The translations under genes and the position numbers were made by a program. The notes under the pieces were generated by a model, which searched no databases, was not told the origin of the DNA, and worked only from the letters and a program-made list of their open reading frames with translations. A stretch of DNA of 64,000 nucleotides from Lycorma delicatula (Eukaryota; Arthropoda; Insecta; Hemiptera; Fulgoridae). Each line of letters begins with the position of its first letter. Position 1 is the first letter of the stretch. Positions 34,554 through 44,834 of the stretch are shown here, in pieces. The stretch is from NCBI RefSeq assembly GCF_047948215.1, contig NC_134467.1, positions 40,215,020-40,279,019 of the forward strand. Direction: 5' to 3'.

Positions 34554-35689
34554 TCTATATAAATAAAAAAGTAAATGATCGTTTGTTCAAAATACTAAAT
34601 CTCTGAAAATTCTTAACCGATTTCTTTGAAATTTTGACACAACGTTGTAACCGAATACTCGCGTGTTTTTATATACCTAAGATGTCACACCTGTGACAGA
34701 TAAAAACATGATTTTTTTATAAAAACATCGCTATCTGTTGGACGTAAAAGCAATATACGCTATAATAAATGTTTTACGATTCCATTTCAATGTTTCCGAT
34801 GTATGTGTCCGTTGTAGACTAAAAACTACTGGATCGATTTACGCGCGGGGAAAAGGAAGAAAATGAAACGTCGGAGAGGGGAAATAGGAATAAATCGGAT
34901 AAGGGAAAAAGGTAAAAAGAGAAGAAGGGGTAAATGAAAAAGGAAATGGAAAGGGGAAAGGATATTAAATAACAGGGAAAGGAAAAAGGGAAACTGGTAA
35001 AGAAAGGGGTAGGGAAGGAAATAGGAAACGTAGAAAGAAACAAGAAGATGGTAAAAAATGAAAATGGGAAAAAGGGAAATGGGGAAAAGGGAGAATGGGT
35101 GAAAAGGAAAAGGTTAATTTTTGGAAATTCCGTAATGCTCATTTTGTTAATGTTTATTAAACGTTTTCATTTAATCTATATATATATATATATATTTTTT
35201 TTTTGTCTTCAGTCATTTGACTGGTTTGATGCAGCTCTCCAAGATTCCCTATCTATTCATTTCATTTCGATATACCCCCTACATCCTACATCCCTAACAA
35301 TTTATTTTACATATTCGAAACGTTGCCTGCCTGCATATTTTTTTCCTTCTACCTGTCCCTCCAATATTAAAGCGACTATTCCAGGATGCCTTAATATGTG
35401 GCCTATAAGACTGTCTCTTCTTTTAGCTATATTTTTCAAATGCTTGTTTCTTCATCTATTTGTCGCAACACCTCTTCATTTGTCACTTTATCCACCCATC
35501 TGATTTTTAACATTCTCCTATAGCACCGCATTTCAAAAGCTTCTAATCTTTTCTACTCAGGTACTCCGATCGTTCAAGTTTTACTTCCATTTAAATTGTT
35601 CTTTTATCTCTGTATTATCTCCTTTTCTCTCTACATTTATATATATATACTCGTATCTAGCAGTAGTGAAGCATTGCCGAGTCTACTAG
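34554..35689 (+). mobile_element. Helitron-like element with both ends, hosting an RTE-a fragment
   Basis: The 5' end is A|TCTATATAAATAAAAAAGTA, and the 3' end GCATTGCCGAGTCTACTAG|T (35689), fitting TC...CTRR with an A/T target. Signature blocks: ACCTAAGATGTCACACCTGT, CTATCTGTTGGACGTAAAAG, GGATCGATTTACGCGCGGGG. A purine-rich tract covers 34850-35120. RTE-a sits in its 3' TA-rich part (35200-35590). No coding capacity of its own. Confidence 0.7.
35200..35590 (-). mobile_element. RTE-a 3' fragment inside Helitron
   Basis: Starts with the complement of the RTE-a 3' end at about 35204. It covers VGRQRLEYVKQIV down to the KVTNEEVLRQ, RLEAFEMRC and KRLE region on the minus strand, with several indels. 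It ends about 35590 at a TACTTCCAT point typical of RT coding. Confidence 0.8.
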
Positions 35690-36855
35690 TAAACATTGAA
35701 AATACATTATTATACATTAAAATATAATTATATTTTATTCATTTAAAATGTTTAAAAGAAAAACAAATTCATATTTTGTTTAATTTATTTTAGCGGATAG
35801 TTCTAGAATTAATTAAAAGAAATAATTAATAAACATATAATAAAAATAATGTAAATTATGTTGTAAAATGAATAATTCTTATATATATATTTTTTTTTTA
35901 ATAATTAAATAACAAAAATTATATAATTCTGAATGCTGTTAGTGAAAAAATATCGTTAATATTTAAATCAAAATTTCCCTATTATTTTAGCACTGGTATT
36001 TAATTATTAAATGAACGAAATAATATTTTACTATTACTTTAATAAAAATTTTTCATTGGAAATTAAAGGACATTTAAAAATTAAAAACTAGTTCAGGTGT
36101 AAAATTTATCAAGTAAACTTTATAAGTTAAAAACTTATAAATTTATGATTAAAACTTTATGATTTAAAACTTATAAAGTAAAGTTAAACGGATTAAATAA
36201 GCAATTTAAACAAAGAGCTTATCGTATATTTTACAGCGCCGTAATAGTATTTTGAGAGTTGACTAAATCATGTTCTATAAAAAATAGCTGCATAGTTTAC
36301 ACGAAGAAATTTTATTAATAACTCATTCATTACAAAACAATGGATACATTTATTCTTGTGATTTTATCTTACTAAATAATTTTATAAAAAAAAAAATATT
36401 TTTAATTAAATTTTGTACACATTTTGTTTTCATTTCTGGTTACTTTTTTTATTTTTCGTTATGAGATCAACAGAATTAATAGAATTTAAAAAATTAAAAA
36501 TTATTTTTTTATGTATTGTGTTAACGAACCATAAAAAGCTGATGTGAACACCACCTGATTTCCTTTTACGATTTTGGGAGAATATTGTCCGACAAAATTA
36601 GAGGAGTAATGAATTAAAAGATACGAATTTTTGCTATTTATTAAAGATCGGGCATGTGTGCCTCAGTATATATGTTGTTCTTGTGAGGGTCTATTTTTTA
36701 GTCACACTGTAGTTAACTTTAATTTAGATAAAATTAAACAGAAATTCCAGAATAATTAAAAAAAATTAAACTAGAAAATCCAAAAATAATACGATTCTAA
36801 ATTATAATTTTCAATTAATATTAAATAATCAGATGTTTCACCTAATCTACGAGAG
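35690..36855. other. Long AT-rich intronic stretch
   Basis: About 1.2 kb of A/T-rich sequence with no gene. Small direct repeats of AAACTTATAA / AACTTTATAAG type at 36115-36185. Confidence 0.4.
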
Positions 36856-36856
36856 T

Positions 36857-37022
36857 TATTTTTTTTTTCAAGGTCCGAACGGTCACGAAATTAAAACCAC
36901 AGTGAAAATAATACATTTTTTATTTGCAACAAGTACTTACATAGTTACGCTATTTCTGTACATAGTCGCCACTCCGATTTACGACATTTGTCGTAACGTG
37001 GTACCAACTTTCCAATATCGTT
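36857..37022 (-). mobile_element. MAR-1 3'-end fragment
   Basis: TTTTCAAGGTCCGAACGGTC and the adjoining 150 bp match the complement of the MAR-1 3' end (10215-10372), including TAGTCGCCACTCCGATTTA and GGTACCAACTTTCCAATA. Only this end remains. Confidence 0.85.
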
Positions 37023-37069
37023 AGAACTTACCGGTAAAACTTAAGATTTACCGGTATTCGGGGTTTTAC

Positions 37070-37232
37070 CGTAACATATATATTTTCTATCTTCTTTATC
37101 AAAATTTTCTTTTTTTAGATTGTACATTATGTGACAATGTATATATGTAATTATAAGTATATCTTGTTTGTTACAAAGAGGAATTATAAGAAAAAAAGAG
37201 AGCAGCCTTGACAGCATGGCTGATTCTTTACA
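37070..37232 (+). repeat. Unfilled copy of the MAR-2 host repeat
   Basis: TTTCTATCTTCTTTATC, TTAGATTGTACATTATGTGA, then TATATGTAATTATAAGTATA, TTGTTTGTTACAAAGAGGAA. The first part matches the complement of 39683-39760 and the second part matches 17236-17285: the two sides of MAR-2, joined without it. Confidence 0.7.
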
Positions 37233-37234
37233 TT

Positions 37235-37345
37235 TAAAGTTTGTGCATGAGAATATGAAATGGTGATATTGTAGTATATAAAAAATGCCATGCCTAACCA
37301 GGATTCGAATCTGGAACCTTTAGATGAAAGACCGAGTTTTATTAA
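37235..37345 (-). mobile_element. SINE-B-like tRNA-derived copy
   Basis: The complement has a tRNA-like head with box B GATTCGAATCC (about 37301-37313) and GCATGGCATTTTTTATATAC, then CTACAATATCACCATTTCA. Same order as 41785-41870 on the other strand. Confidence 0.6.
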
Positions 37346-37419
37346 ACTTTTAGGTTTTGGGGTCTGAGGGATGTTAAACGCGAAAATATGTCGAAATTTT
37401 CTGGGACTCTAACTATGGT

Positions 37420-37880
37420 ACCCATTAAAATAGGTAAATTTCTTATGAAATCTATCTGAATGAAGATAAAGTCTGATTCGAACCGATTTGACTTCCTCTT
37501 ATAAATCCAAATAATTCATTAATTTAAATTTCTTTTGGCTATAACTCTGGAGTCGATGAAAATAAGTACCACTTATGATATATCGTTGAAATGTTCTGAA
37601 TGAGAGCTTATTTCTACAGTTAAAAAAAGTCCAATTTTTTTTTTGGATTTTGGTTTTTTTTGGGTATTATTGATCATGTCGATTGCAACCAAAAGGGGAG
37701 TTGCACAATTAGATGTTATAACAGTCCTAAATCAAAAATTTAACATACTATGGCTAATTGTTTTTGAGTTATACATACGTACGTAGAGACGTCACGCTGA
37801 AACTAGTCAAAATGGATATTTCCGTTGCAATCTGAAAATCTAAAATTTTTCGTGATTACAATCCTTTACATCGGTAAAAA
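37420..37880 (-). repeat. P repeat, central part
   Basis: Minus orientation: AGTCTGATTCGAACCGATTT, GGCTATAACTCTGGAGTCGA, CCAAAAGGGGAGTTGCACAA, CTGAAACTAGTCAAAATGGA. Outer ends are damaged. Confidence 0.75.
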
Positions 37881-38101
37881 GTAAATTAAATTGCAATTTC
37901 TTTTAATACATACTGTTTAATAATTCATACTAATTAAATCATATGATTAAAAAAATCTTCTATTATTTGAGGAGAGATTTTTTTTGTCGGTGAACAGGAA
38001 AGCTCTCCTAGCTGCCGCCTGTGTTTACAGACGGCAACTGTCGGGCTCTTACCAACTAAAACTCCTTCCTTTCACAAGTTCTGATACCAGCTTTTCACCA
38101 T

Positions 38102-38341
38102 TATACAGAGAATGCTGTACACTTGTGGGAATTCTTGAATGAATTAAAGAGTACTGGTTATATTAGCAGCAGTGATGACCCCTATAGATCCTCAAATGTC
38201 TCTTTGCCCTGGTTGTCTTGTCCCACTCAACCCATTGAGCCCGGGCTGAATGAGGAGAGGACAAGCCTTGAAGCCAGTCAAGACTGCCCTCGTTTTTTCT
38301 TATAATTTCTCTTTGTAACAAACAAGATATAATTACATATA
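38102..38341 (-). repeat. MAR-2 host repeat (copy 2)
   Basis: Complement of 17238-17480: TGGGAATTCTTGAATGAATT, CTCTTTGCCCTGGTTGTCTT, CCAGTCAAGACTGCC, TTTGTAACAAACAAGATAT. Confidence 0.8.
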
Positions 38342-38343
38342 TA

Positions 38344-39679
38344 CAGGATCATTCACGGGAACCGGATGTTTTTAAAATAATCATAAAAAATTGAATATTT
38401 ACTTTAAAAAAGTTTTATTGGTACTGAAACACTTGTTAAATCAAAGCATTTGTTACTTACTCATGAACGAAAAATTATGTCAGGCAAGTGATGTCCATTT
38501 TGGGCAATACATTGTTGTAGCCTTTCACGGTAACCGGCCTCAATTCTTTGCAGCATGTCTACATCAATCTGGGTGACGTGATGACGAATTGCGATCTTTA
38601 GGTCCTCCAATGTACGCGGTTTATCGCCGTGAACACGCGATTTCAGAAACCCCCGCAGAAAAAAATCACAACTACTCAAGTCGGGGGACCGAGTGGGCCA
38701 AGGAATGTCGCCGAATCTGGAAACGATCCGTCCCGGAAACAAGTTACGGAGAACAGCCATCGTTGCCCTCGCTGTGTACGTTGTAGCTCCATCCTGCTGG
38801 AATAATACGTTTTGAAAATTGATTCCCCGGTTTCGTAACTCAGGGATGAAAAACGTATTCAACATCGCAATGTAACGATCGGCTGTTACAGTTACGGCAG
38901 CGTCATTTTCTTAAAAAAAATATGGTCCAATAACACCGACCTTTCCTATTGCACACCAGAAACTCACCTTTGGGCTATGAAGTGGTCTCTCGTAAAGCAA
39001 ATGCGGGTTTCTTTCTGCCCGATACCCGCAATTCTGTTTGTTGACGAAGCCATTCAGATGAAAATGGGCTTCGTCACTCATTAACGATAACAAATTTTCA
39101 TTTTCTTCAAAAACGGTAAGCATTTGTCGACAAAATTGTAATCGCTGCGTGAAATCTTGCTCGTTTAACTGCTGCACGACGTCTATCTTGTAAGGATGGA
39201 AATGCAGGTCTGTATGCAGATTTTGTTTTACCGTACTTAAAAGCTCATTTGAAGCGCTACTGAATTCCTCTGAATAGAGCGGCGTGGGCTTCTGACAATG
39301 GCTTCCCTTACTCGTTCGATGTTCTCCGGAGTGCTAGCAGTTCGTCGGGGATCCGGTGGTATTTTGTTCAATATTGAACGGCTTGTTCGAAGGTTGTTTA
39401 CCCGTCGCAATATTGTGTTACGAGAAGGGACACTTGCATTACGATGGATATTAAATTGACGGCGGAAATCTGACTGAACAGCAGTTACGGATTCGTCATT
39501 TCGCACAAAACTGTCATACGCGTATAGGCGTTGGTCTAGCGTCCACGGCTCAATCTCAACGACTAAAATGTAAATGCTATGAACAAAGGAAACGTCAGAC
39601 ACCAGCCACGTGCCCCTCCTACCACGAACGCCCGAGTACAACCCACTTCAAAAACATCCGGTTCCCGTGAATAACCCTG
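38344..39679 (-). mobile_element. MAR-2 mariner/Tc1 element, copy 2
   Basis: Ends CAGGATCATTCACGGGAACC (38344) and ACATCCGGTTCCCGTGAATA ... CCCTG (39679); TA at 38342-38343 and 39680-39681. Confidence 0.9.
38464..39556 (-). pseudogene. MAR-2 transposase, copy 2 (start lost, stop and frameshift)
   Basis: Compared with copy 1, the start Met is Ile (EIEPWTLDQRLYAYDSFVRN), although the frame is open upstream. The HTH half runs to about 39237, where TSTVRR is disrupted and the frame shifts. The core has LMSDEAHFHLNGF (Asp 1). A TAA replaces Glu after GPYFF (about 38908-38910). Then FQQDGATTYTARA (Asp 2) and LSSCDFFLRGFLKSR (Asp 3) are intact, and the end reads HLPDIIFRS. So copy 2 keeps the triad that copy 1 lost, while copy 1 keeps the start that copy 2 lost. 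Both are dead. Confidence 0.9.
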
Positions 39680-39682
39680 TAT

Positions 39683-39894
39683 ATTATCAGATAGTGTACA
39701 ATCTAAAAATAAGAAGAATAAGAATAAGAAGAATTGACGAAGAAGATAGAAAATAGCACATTCTAGAAAATTTTATATTCTACCATTTTCTTCTTCTTCT
39801 CTCTCTTTCTCTCTCTCTCATCCATCATCTTCTGCTGCAGTACTGTGTTTCTCATTTCAGTATTCAGTTTGCAGTACTCATTTCTGTAACAGTT
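39683..39894. repeat. Other side of the MAR-2 host repeat, with AAGAA and CTCTCT runs
   Basis: TAGTGTACAATCTAAAAATA continues the repeat seen at 37085-37150 (complement). AAGAATAAGAAGAA and TTCTCTCTCTTTCTCTC runs follow. Confidence 0.5.
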
Positions 39895-40385
39895 CAATTT
39901 TCTCCGTTACAAAGAAGTATAACGACCAAATTATCAGTAGCCTGTCTTCTGCCCGCCTGTCGCACTCGAAAAATAAATGTCTGATTGTATCCTTCAGGCC
40001 ATAATACACACCCGGCGTCTTCTCTTATTTTCCTACTTGCCAAGTAGGCATTTTGAACGCTCCATGGCCAGTCAGCAACTGGGTGAGCCAAAATTTGTCC
40101 TCTCTATTCTCTTGAAAGACCCACCTATGTTAGTTCATCTGGGATGATCCCATACTTCCAGCAGCCAGATGTAGACTCATCCTATCTCTTTTTCCAATTT
40201 TCCAGCATTACATTCCAGGCTTGTTTATTGGGTGTGTACATCCATCTGTCTATTCGCTCACGTATTTTTAGATCCATCGGAGGTACGTCTGCTATTACAA
40301 AGACCACCTCGTTGGACATTATTCTACAGGCTGAGATAACTCGTTACACGATCCGGTTTTTAAGTGAACAAATTTGAACGTTAGT
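39895..40385 (-). pseudogene. R1-like LINE ORF2 C-terminus (R1-c)
   Basis: Minus strand, from about 40330: a tract containing ISACRIMSNEVVFVIADVPP, then SGCWKYGIIPDELT and, after a frame change, NREDKFWLTQLLTGHGAFK, a stop, EKTPGVYYGLKDTIRHLFFE-C. LTQLLTGHG followed by a CxxC...HxFFEC knuckle is the C-terminus of R1-clade elements (the first two Cys are degraded here). It differs in detail from R1-a, R1-b and R1-d. No 3' poly-A end was recognised. Confidence 0.65.
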
Positions 40386-40446
40386 AATCGAACTTATTAA
40401 AAAATGATAAAACTAATAGAAATTTGTTCAAACATTTTAACACTTT

Positions 40447-41112
40447 TTTACTTCCTTGTACGAAGTAAAGGAAGTATTGTGATAGGGAAAAATTTCAGAT
40501 TTCAACGGAAATATACATTTTGACCATCCCTGAATCCATTTTGACTAGTTTCGGGGTGACGTCTATACGTACGTATGTACCTCGCATAACTCAAAAACGA
40601 CTGATTAGCGGTAGAATGTTGAAATTTTGAATTTAGGATTGTGGTAACATCTAGTTGTGTAACTCTCCTTTCGATTGCAATCGACTGGATCAAAAGTGTC
40701 CAAAAAAGCCCAAAATCTTTGGATTTTGAAGTTTTACTTATCTGCAGTAATAAGCCATAATTGAGAGCTTTTCAACGATTATATAAATGATGACTGAATA
40801 AATGGTACTTATTTTCATTGGTTCCAGAGTTACAGCCAAATAAAATTTTTATTTATAAAATATTTGGATCTTACAAGAGGAAGGCACATCGGTTCGAATC
40901 CGACTTCATCGCCCTTTTTTTTTATTTAAATATATTGATTTATTAATAATTATTAACCTCTGATTGAAAAAAAAATACAATAAATAATAATTCAATAATA
41001 ACAATAAAAAAACACATGAAAAAAGTTATTAATGAAATAAAATTTTATGTACTTTTAAAAATGTGTATGTGTAATTTAATAGGTATACAAGGAAGTCATG
41101 TGGTGTCCACAT
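40447..41112 (+). repeat. P repeat, full-length reference copy
   Basis: 666 bp with both ends. It starts ACTTCCTTGTACGAAG, and the right end has ATACAAGGAAGTCATGTGGT, so an 11-bp inverted end (ACTTCCTTGTA). Body landmarks in order: TTCAACGGAAATATACATTT, CCATCCCTGAATCC, CTCGCATAACTCAAAAAC, CTAGTTGTGTAACTC, TTGGATCTTACAAGAGGAAG, ATCGGTTCGAATCCGACTTC (tRNA box-B-like), TTTAAATATATTGATTTATT. No coding capacity beyond a 63-codon minus frame also seen at 58760. A DNA-transposon-derived MITE is my best guess. Confidence 0.75.
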
Positions 41113-41236
41113 CATATTTTTATATTTGACTTTAACATAGTTTTTTTCTTTTTGTGGACAATTATAAAGCAGTTTTTTTCGATATTTCTTTGAAAACATG
41201 AAGTAGAATTTCTACCGATTAGATATTTTAGGTTAG

Positions 41237-41525
41237 ACCACCGGGTTAGTCTAGTGGTGAACGCGTCTTCCCAAATAAGCTCATTTGGAAGTCGAGAGTT
41301 CCAGCGTTCAAGTGTTAGTAAAGCCAGTTATTTTTACACGGATTTGAATACTACATCGTGGATACCGGTGTTCTTTGGTGGTTGGGTTTCAATTAACCAC
41401 ACATCTCAGGAATGGTCGAACTGAGAATGTACAAGACTACACTTCATTTACACTCATACATATCATCCTCTGAAGAATTATCTAAACGGTAGTTACCGGA
41501 GGCTAAACAGGAAAAAAAAGAAAAA
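41237..41525 (+). mobile_element. SINE-A, full length with 14-bp target duplication
   Basis: Reference copy: head CCACCGGGTTAGTCTAGTGG (box A), a box B-like GCGTTCAAGTGTTAG, body ACATCGTGGATACCGGTGTT, GGTTGGGTTTCAATTAACCA, tail CATCCTCTGAAG, ACGGTAGTTACCGGAGGCTA and a short A-rich end. Flanked by ATATTTTAGGTTAG at 41223-41236 and 41526-41539. Confidence 0.9.
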
Positions 41526-41552
41526 ATATTTTAGGTTAGCATTGTAAGATTA

Positions 41553-41690
41553 ACCCAACCGGTTGGTCTAGTAGTTAACGCGTAATCGCAAATCAGCTGA
41601 TATCGAAGTCAAGTGTTCCAGAGTTTAGTAAAAACAGTTACTTTTATACGGATTTGAATACTAGATCGTGGATACCGGTGTTTATAATTT
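41553..41690 (+). mobile_element. SINE-A copy, 3'-truncated
   Basis: Head CAACCGGTTGGTCTAGTAGT through AGATCGTGGATACCGGTGTT, then stops. Confidence 0.8.
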
Positions 41691-41784
41691 ATTAATAAAT
41701 TATTAATCTTTGATTATAAAAAAAAAAAAAAACAATTTACGCTAAGTAACAATAAGCATTATAATAATAAATTATCGGTCTTTT

Positions 41785-41870
41785 ATCTGAAGGTCCCAGA
41801 TTCGAATCCTTTTTTATATACTACAATATCTCCATTTCATATTCTCATGCACAAACTTTAATTTATAAAT
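41785..41870 (+). mobile_element. SINE-B-like copy
   Basis: GGTCTTTTATCTGAAGGTCC, then box B CAGATTCGAATCC, TACTACAATATCTCCATTTC and ATATTCTCATGCACAAACTT. Complementary order to 37235-37345. Confidence 0.6.
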
Positions 41871-41929
41871 TTATCGGTCCATTTATTATAATTTTATTTA
41901 TAATAAATAATAATAATAATAATAAATAA

Positions 41930-42060
41930 ATAATAGTTCGATAACAACAATAAAAATAAAATATCAGAAGTTATTAATGAAATAAAATTTTATGTACTTT
42001 TAAAAATGTTATATGTAATTTAATAGGCGTACAAGGAAGTCATGTAGTGTCCACTTTAGA
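41930..42060 (+). repeat. P repeat, right end
   Basis: ATATCAGAAGTTATTAATGA, AATTTAATAGGCGTACAAGG, AAGTCATGTAGTGTCCAC. Confidence 0.75.
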
Positions 42061-42064
42061 TTAT

Positions 42065-42488
42065 TTTTTTTTAGATGTTAACATTTTATGTGAATCTATA
42101 ATGAATAATGTAAAATAAATATTATGAATTGGAATTCATAATTATGAATAACATATTCTGTTGTGTAATAAAATTCAGAAAGAGCAAAAGAAAAATTAAA
42201 ATCCTCATTTTTGCTGTTTTGTTAGATTCGCTACTTTGAATTATTGAATATTACTTTCGTTACTCTACGTTACTTTGAATGTTGACTCTTATCAGTCAAA
42301 GTAACTTTGAAATTAAACGATTGTTAGCGCCTAATTGTTGGAAAATATTAATAGAATAAACACTAATATTGTTGCAAACCTTGTTGTTCACTCTGTAAAT
42401 GTTGATTAAATTTTTTAAAAAATTTAAAAAAACAAAACAGAACCATTCATTATTTAGAAAATAACCTTTTTTCCCTCCTCTATGAATC
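42065..42488. other. Intronic AT-rich stretch
   Basis: No gene or recognised repeat. Confidence 0.4.
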
Positions 42489-44054
42489 ATGAGACCTTGC
42501 CGTTGATGAGGGGGCTTGAGTGCTCAGTGATACAGAGTAGCTGGACCGAAGGTGCAACCATATCGGAGAGGTATCTGTTGAGAGCCAGACTAAGGAATGA
42601 TTCCTGAAAGAAGGCAGCAGCTCTTTCAGTAGTTGTTAGGGGCTTGAGTCACAATGACTTAAACGGCCATATCAACATCGCTCAGTCCTCTGAGTACTGC
42701 GCAGCTGAAAGCAATGGAAAACTACAGCTGTTTTTTTTTCCAAGAAAATGTGGCTCTGCATTTTCACATAACAGTAATGGAGGCGCCTTCCTTGGTAAAA
42801 TATTCCGGAGGTAAAATAGTCCCCCGTTCGGATCTCCGGGTGGGGTAAGGAAGGGGTCACCAGAAGATTGAAAAATAACATTCTGCGAGTCGGAGCGTGG
42901 AATGTTAGAAGCTTAAAAAAGGTTGGTAGGCTAGAAAATTTAAAAAGGGAAATGAATGGGATGAAGATGGATATACTAGGAATTAGTGAGGTTCGGTGGG
43001 AAGAGGAAGGCGACTTTTGAACAGGGGATTTTAGAGTAATTCATTCAGCGTCAAATAATGGGCAGGCAGGAGTAGATTTCGTGATGAACAAGAAGATAGG
43101 GAGGAGAGTGGAGTATTTCAAGACGCATAGCGATAGAATCATAGAATAAGAAAGGGAGTCCGACAAGGATGTTCCCTATCTCCGTTACTTTTTAATCTTT
43201 ACATGGAACTGGCGGTTGAAGATGTTAAGGAACAATTTAGATTCGGAGTAACAGTACAAGGTGAAAAGATAAAGATGCTACGATTTGCTGATGATATAGT
43301 AATTCTAGCCGAGAGTAAAAAGGATTTAGAAAAAACAATGAACGGCATAGATGAAGCCCTACGCAAGAACTATCGCATGAAAATAAACAAGACAAAACCA
43401 AAGTAATGAAATGTAGTAGAAATAACAAAGATGGACCACTGAATGTGAAAATAGGAGGAGAAAAGATTATGGAGGTAGAAGAATTTTGTTATTTGGGAAG
43501 TAGAATTACTAAAGATGGACGAAGCAGGAGCGATATAAAATGCCGAATAGCACAAGCTAAACGAGCCTTCAGTAAGAAATATAATTTGTTTACATCAAAA
43601 ATTAATTTAAACGTCAGGAAATATTTTTGAAAGTATATATTTGGAGCGTCGCTTTATATGGAAGTGAAACTTGGACGGTCGGAGTATCTGAGAAGAAAAG
43701 ATTAGAAGCTTTTCAAATGTGGTGCTACAGGAAAATTTTAAAAATCAGACGGGTGGATAAAGTGACAAATGAAGATGTGTTGTGGCAAATAGATGAAGAA
43801 AGAAACATTTGGAAAAATATAGTTAAAAGAAGAGATAGACTTATAGGCCACATATTAAGGCATACTAGAATAGTCGCTTTAATATTGGAGGGACAGGTAG
43901 AAGGAAAAAATTGTGTAAGCACGCAACGTTTGGAATATGTAAAACAAATTGTTAGGGATGTAGGATACAGGGGGTACACCGAAATGAAACGACTAGATAA
44001 GGAATCTTGGAGATCTACATCAAACCAGTCAAATGACTGAAGACAAAAAAAAAG
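42489..44054 (+). pseudogene. RTE-a LINE with 5' and 3' ends but internal deletion
   Basis: The most complete RTE-a. The 5' untranslated region starts GAGACCTTGCCGTTGATGAG, a start common to this arthropod RTE family. The endonuclease N-terminus follows (VGAWNVRSLKKVGRLENLKR, DILGISEVRWEEEGDF, a TGA for Trp, then ASNNGQAGVDFVMNKKIGRR) to about 43140. The rest of the endonuclease and the first part of RT are deleted. RT resumes with RKGVRQGCSLSPLLFNLYME, MLRFADDIVILAESKKDLEK, a frameshift at about 43400, then CYLGSRITKDGRSRSDIKCR. After another shift at 43625 comes LYGSETWTVGVSEKKRLEAF to SNQSND, stop 44038-44040. The 3' end is CAAACCAGTCAAATGACTGA plus A-run. Non-autonomous. Confidence 0.9.
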
Positions 44055-44187
44055 CAAAATTTTATTTATTTGTTTTAATAAATGAATAATAATGTTAAAA
44101 TAATTAGGTAAAAGATCTTCGTTCATTAACAACATTCACAATTTTTTATTTATGTCATTTGATTATTAAAAATACTAAATCTTTGAT

Positions 44188-44270
44188 ACCGGTGTACTTT
44201 GGTGGTTGGGTTTCAATTAACAACACGTCTAAGGAGTAGTCAACCTGAGTTTGTTCGAGACAACAATTTT
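44188..44270 (+). mobile_element. SINE-A body fragment
   Basis: ATACCGGTGTACTTTGGTGG, TTGGGTTTCAATTAACAACA; head and tail missing. Confidence 0.65.
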
Positions 44271-44629
44271 ACCGGTACATTATACTGATACGTGGATAAT
44301 GACTTTAATTGTTGATTCGACTGTAAATAAAGTATTAAAATAATAAAAAATTTGTTTAAATAATAATGTAGAAAATGACAACGTGTAGTTTATCCTATTT
44401 TTATAAAACAATAATCAACTTCAATATACAACAATAACAACAAATATACAACAATATACAACTTCACGTGATATAATGTATATTAAAATATCGATTTATT
44501 TATAATTAAATTTAAGATTCGATATATTGAAACATTCTTTTTTATGTTAAATATTTTAAATTGAATTAAAAATAAAAATTCATGTTCCTAATGTACGAAA
44601 TGTAATAATTTAATGTTACTCTGTTTTAG
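44271..44629. other. Intron end upstream of exon C
   Basis: AT-rich; nothing recognised apart from ACAACAATAACAACAA-type low complexity at 44425-44460. Confidence 0.4.
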
Positions 44630-44786
44630 GAAATTACTAACTGGAGCGTACCGGAGTACAGTCAATTAAAAATTAATGGATTACATGATGGTTTAACAAT
44701 TCTACCAGAATGTACCTATTACGTTACATTAGAGTCAAATCCACACAATGGAAAATTAGCCTCCAGAAGTATGTTTACTGTACCAG
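44630..44786 (+). CDS. Host gene exon C (end of fibronectin III domain)
   Basis: A 157-bp exon with acceptor CTGTTTTAG and donor GGTAAAT. It enters in phase 0 (matching exon B) and leaves in phase 1. It encodes EITNWSVPEYSQLKINGLHD, GLTILPECTYYVTLESNPHN, GKLASRSMFTVP. The pattern of LxINGL...L.P.C.YYVTL...N.....S....TVP matches the E, F and G strands of a fibronectin III domain, and the phase-1 exit is the usual border of such domains. NWS is a possible glycosylation site. Exons A-C together give about 128 residues covering one domain and the stretch before it. The next exon was not identified with confidence (see 46351). Confidence 0.8.
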
Positions 44787-44834
44787 GTAAATTGAGTTAA
44801 TATTATTACTGTAAATTTGTTATAAATATGTTTT

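Noticed and set aside
35048..35503. 151-codon plus-strand frame
   Set aside because: Runs from a purine tract through a (TA)n into the antisense of RTE-a; a shadow frame.
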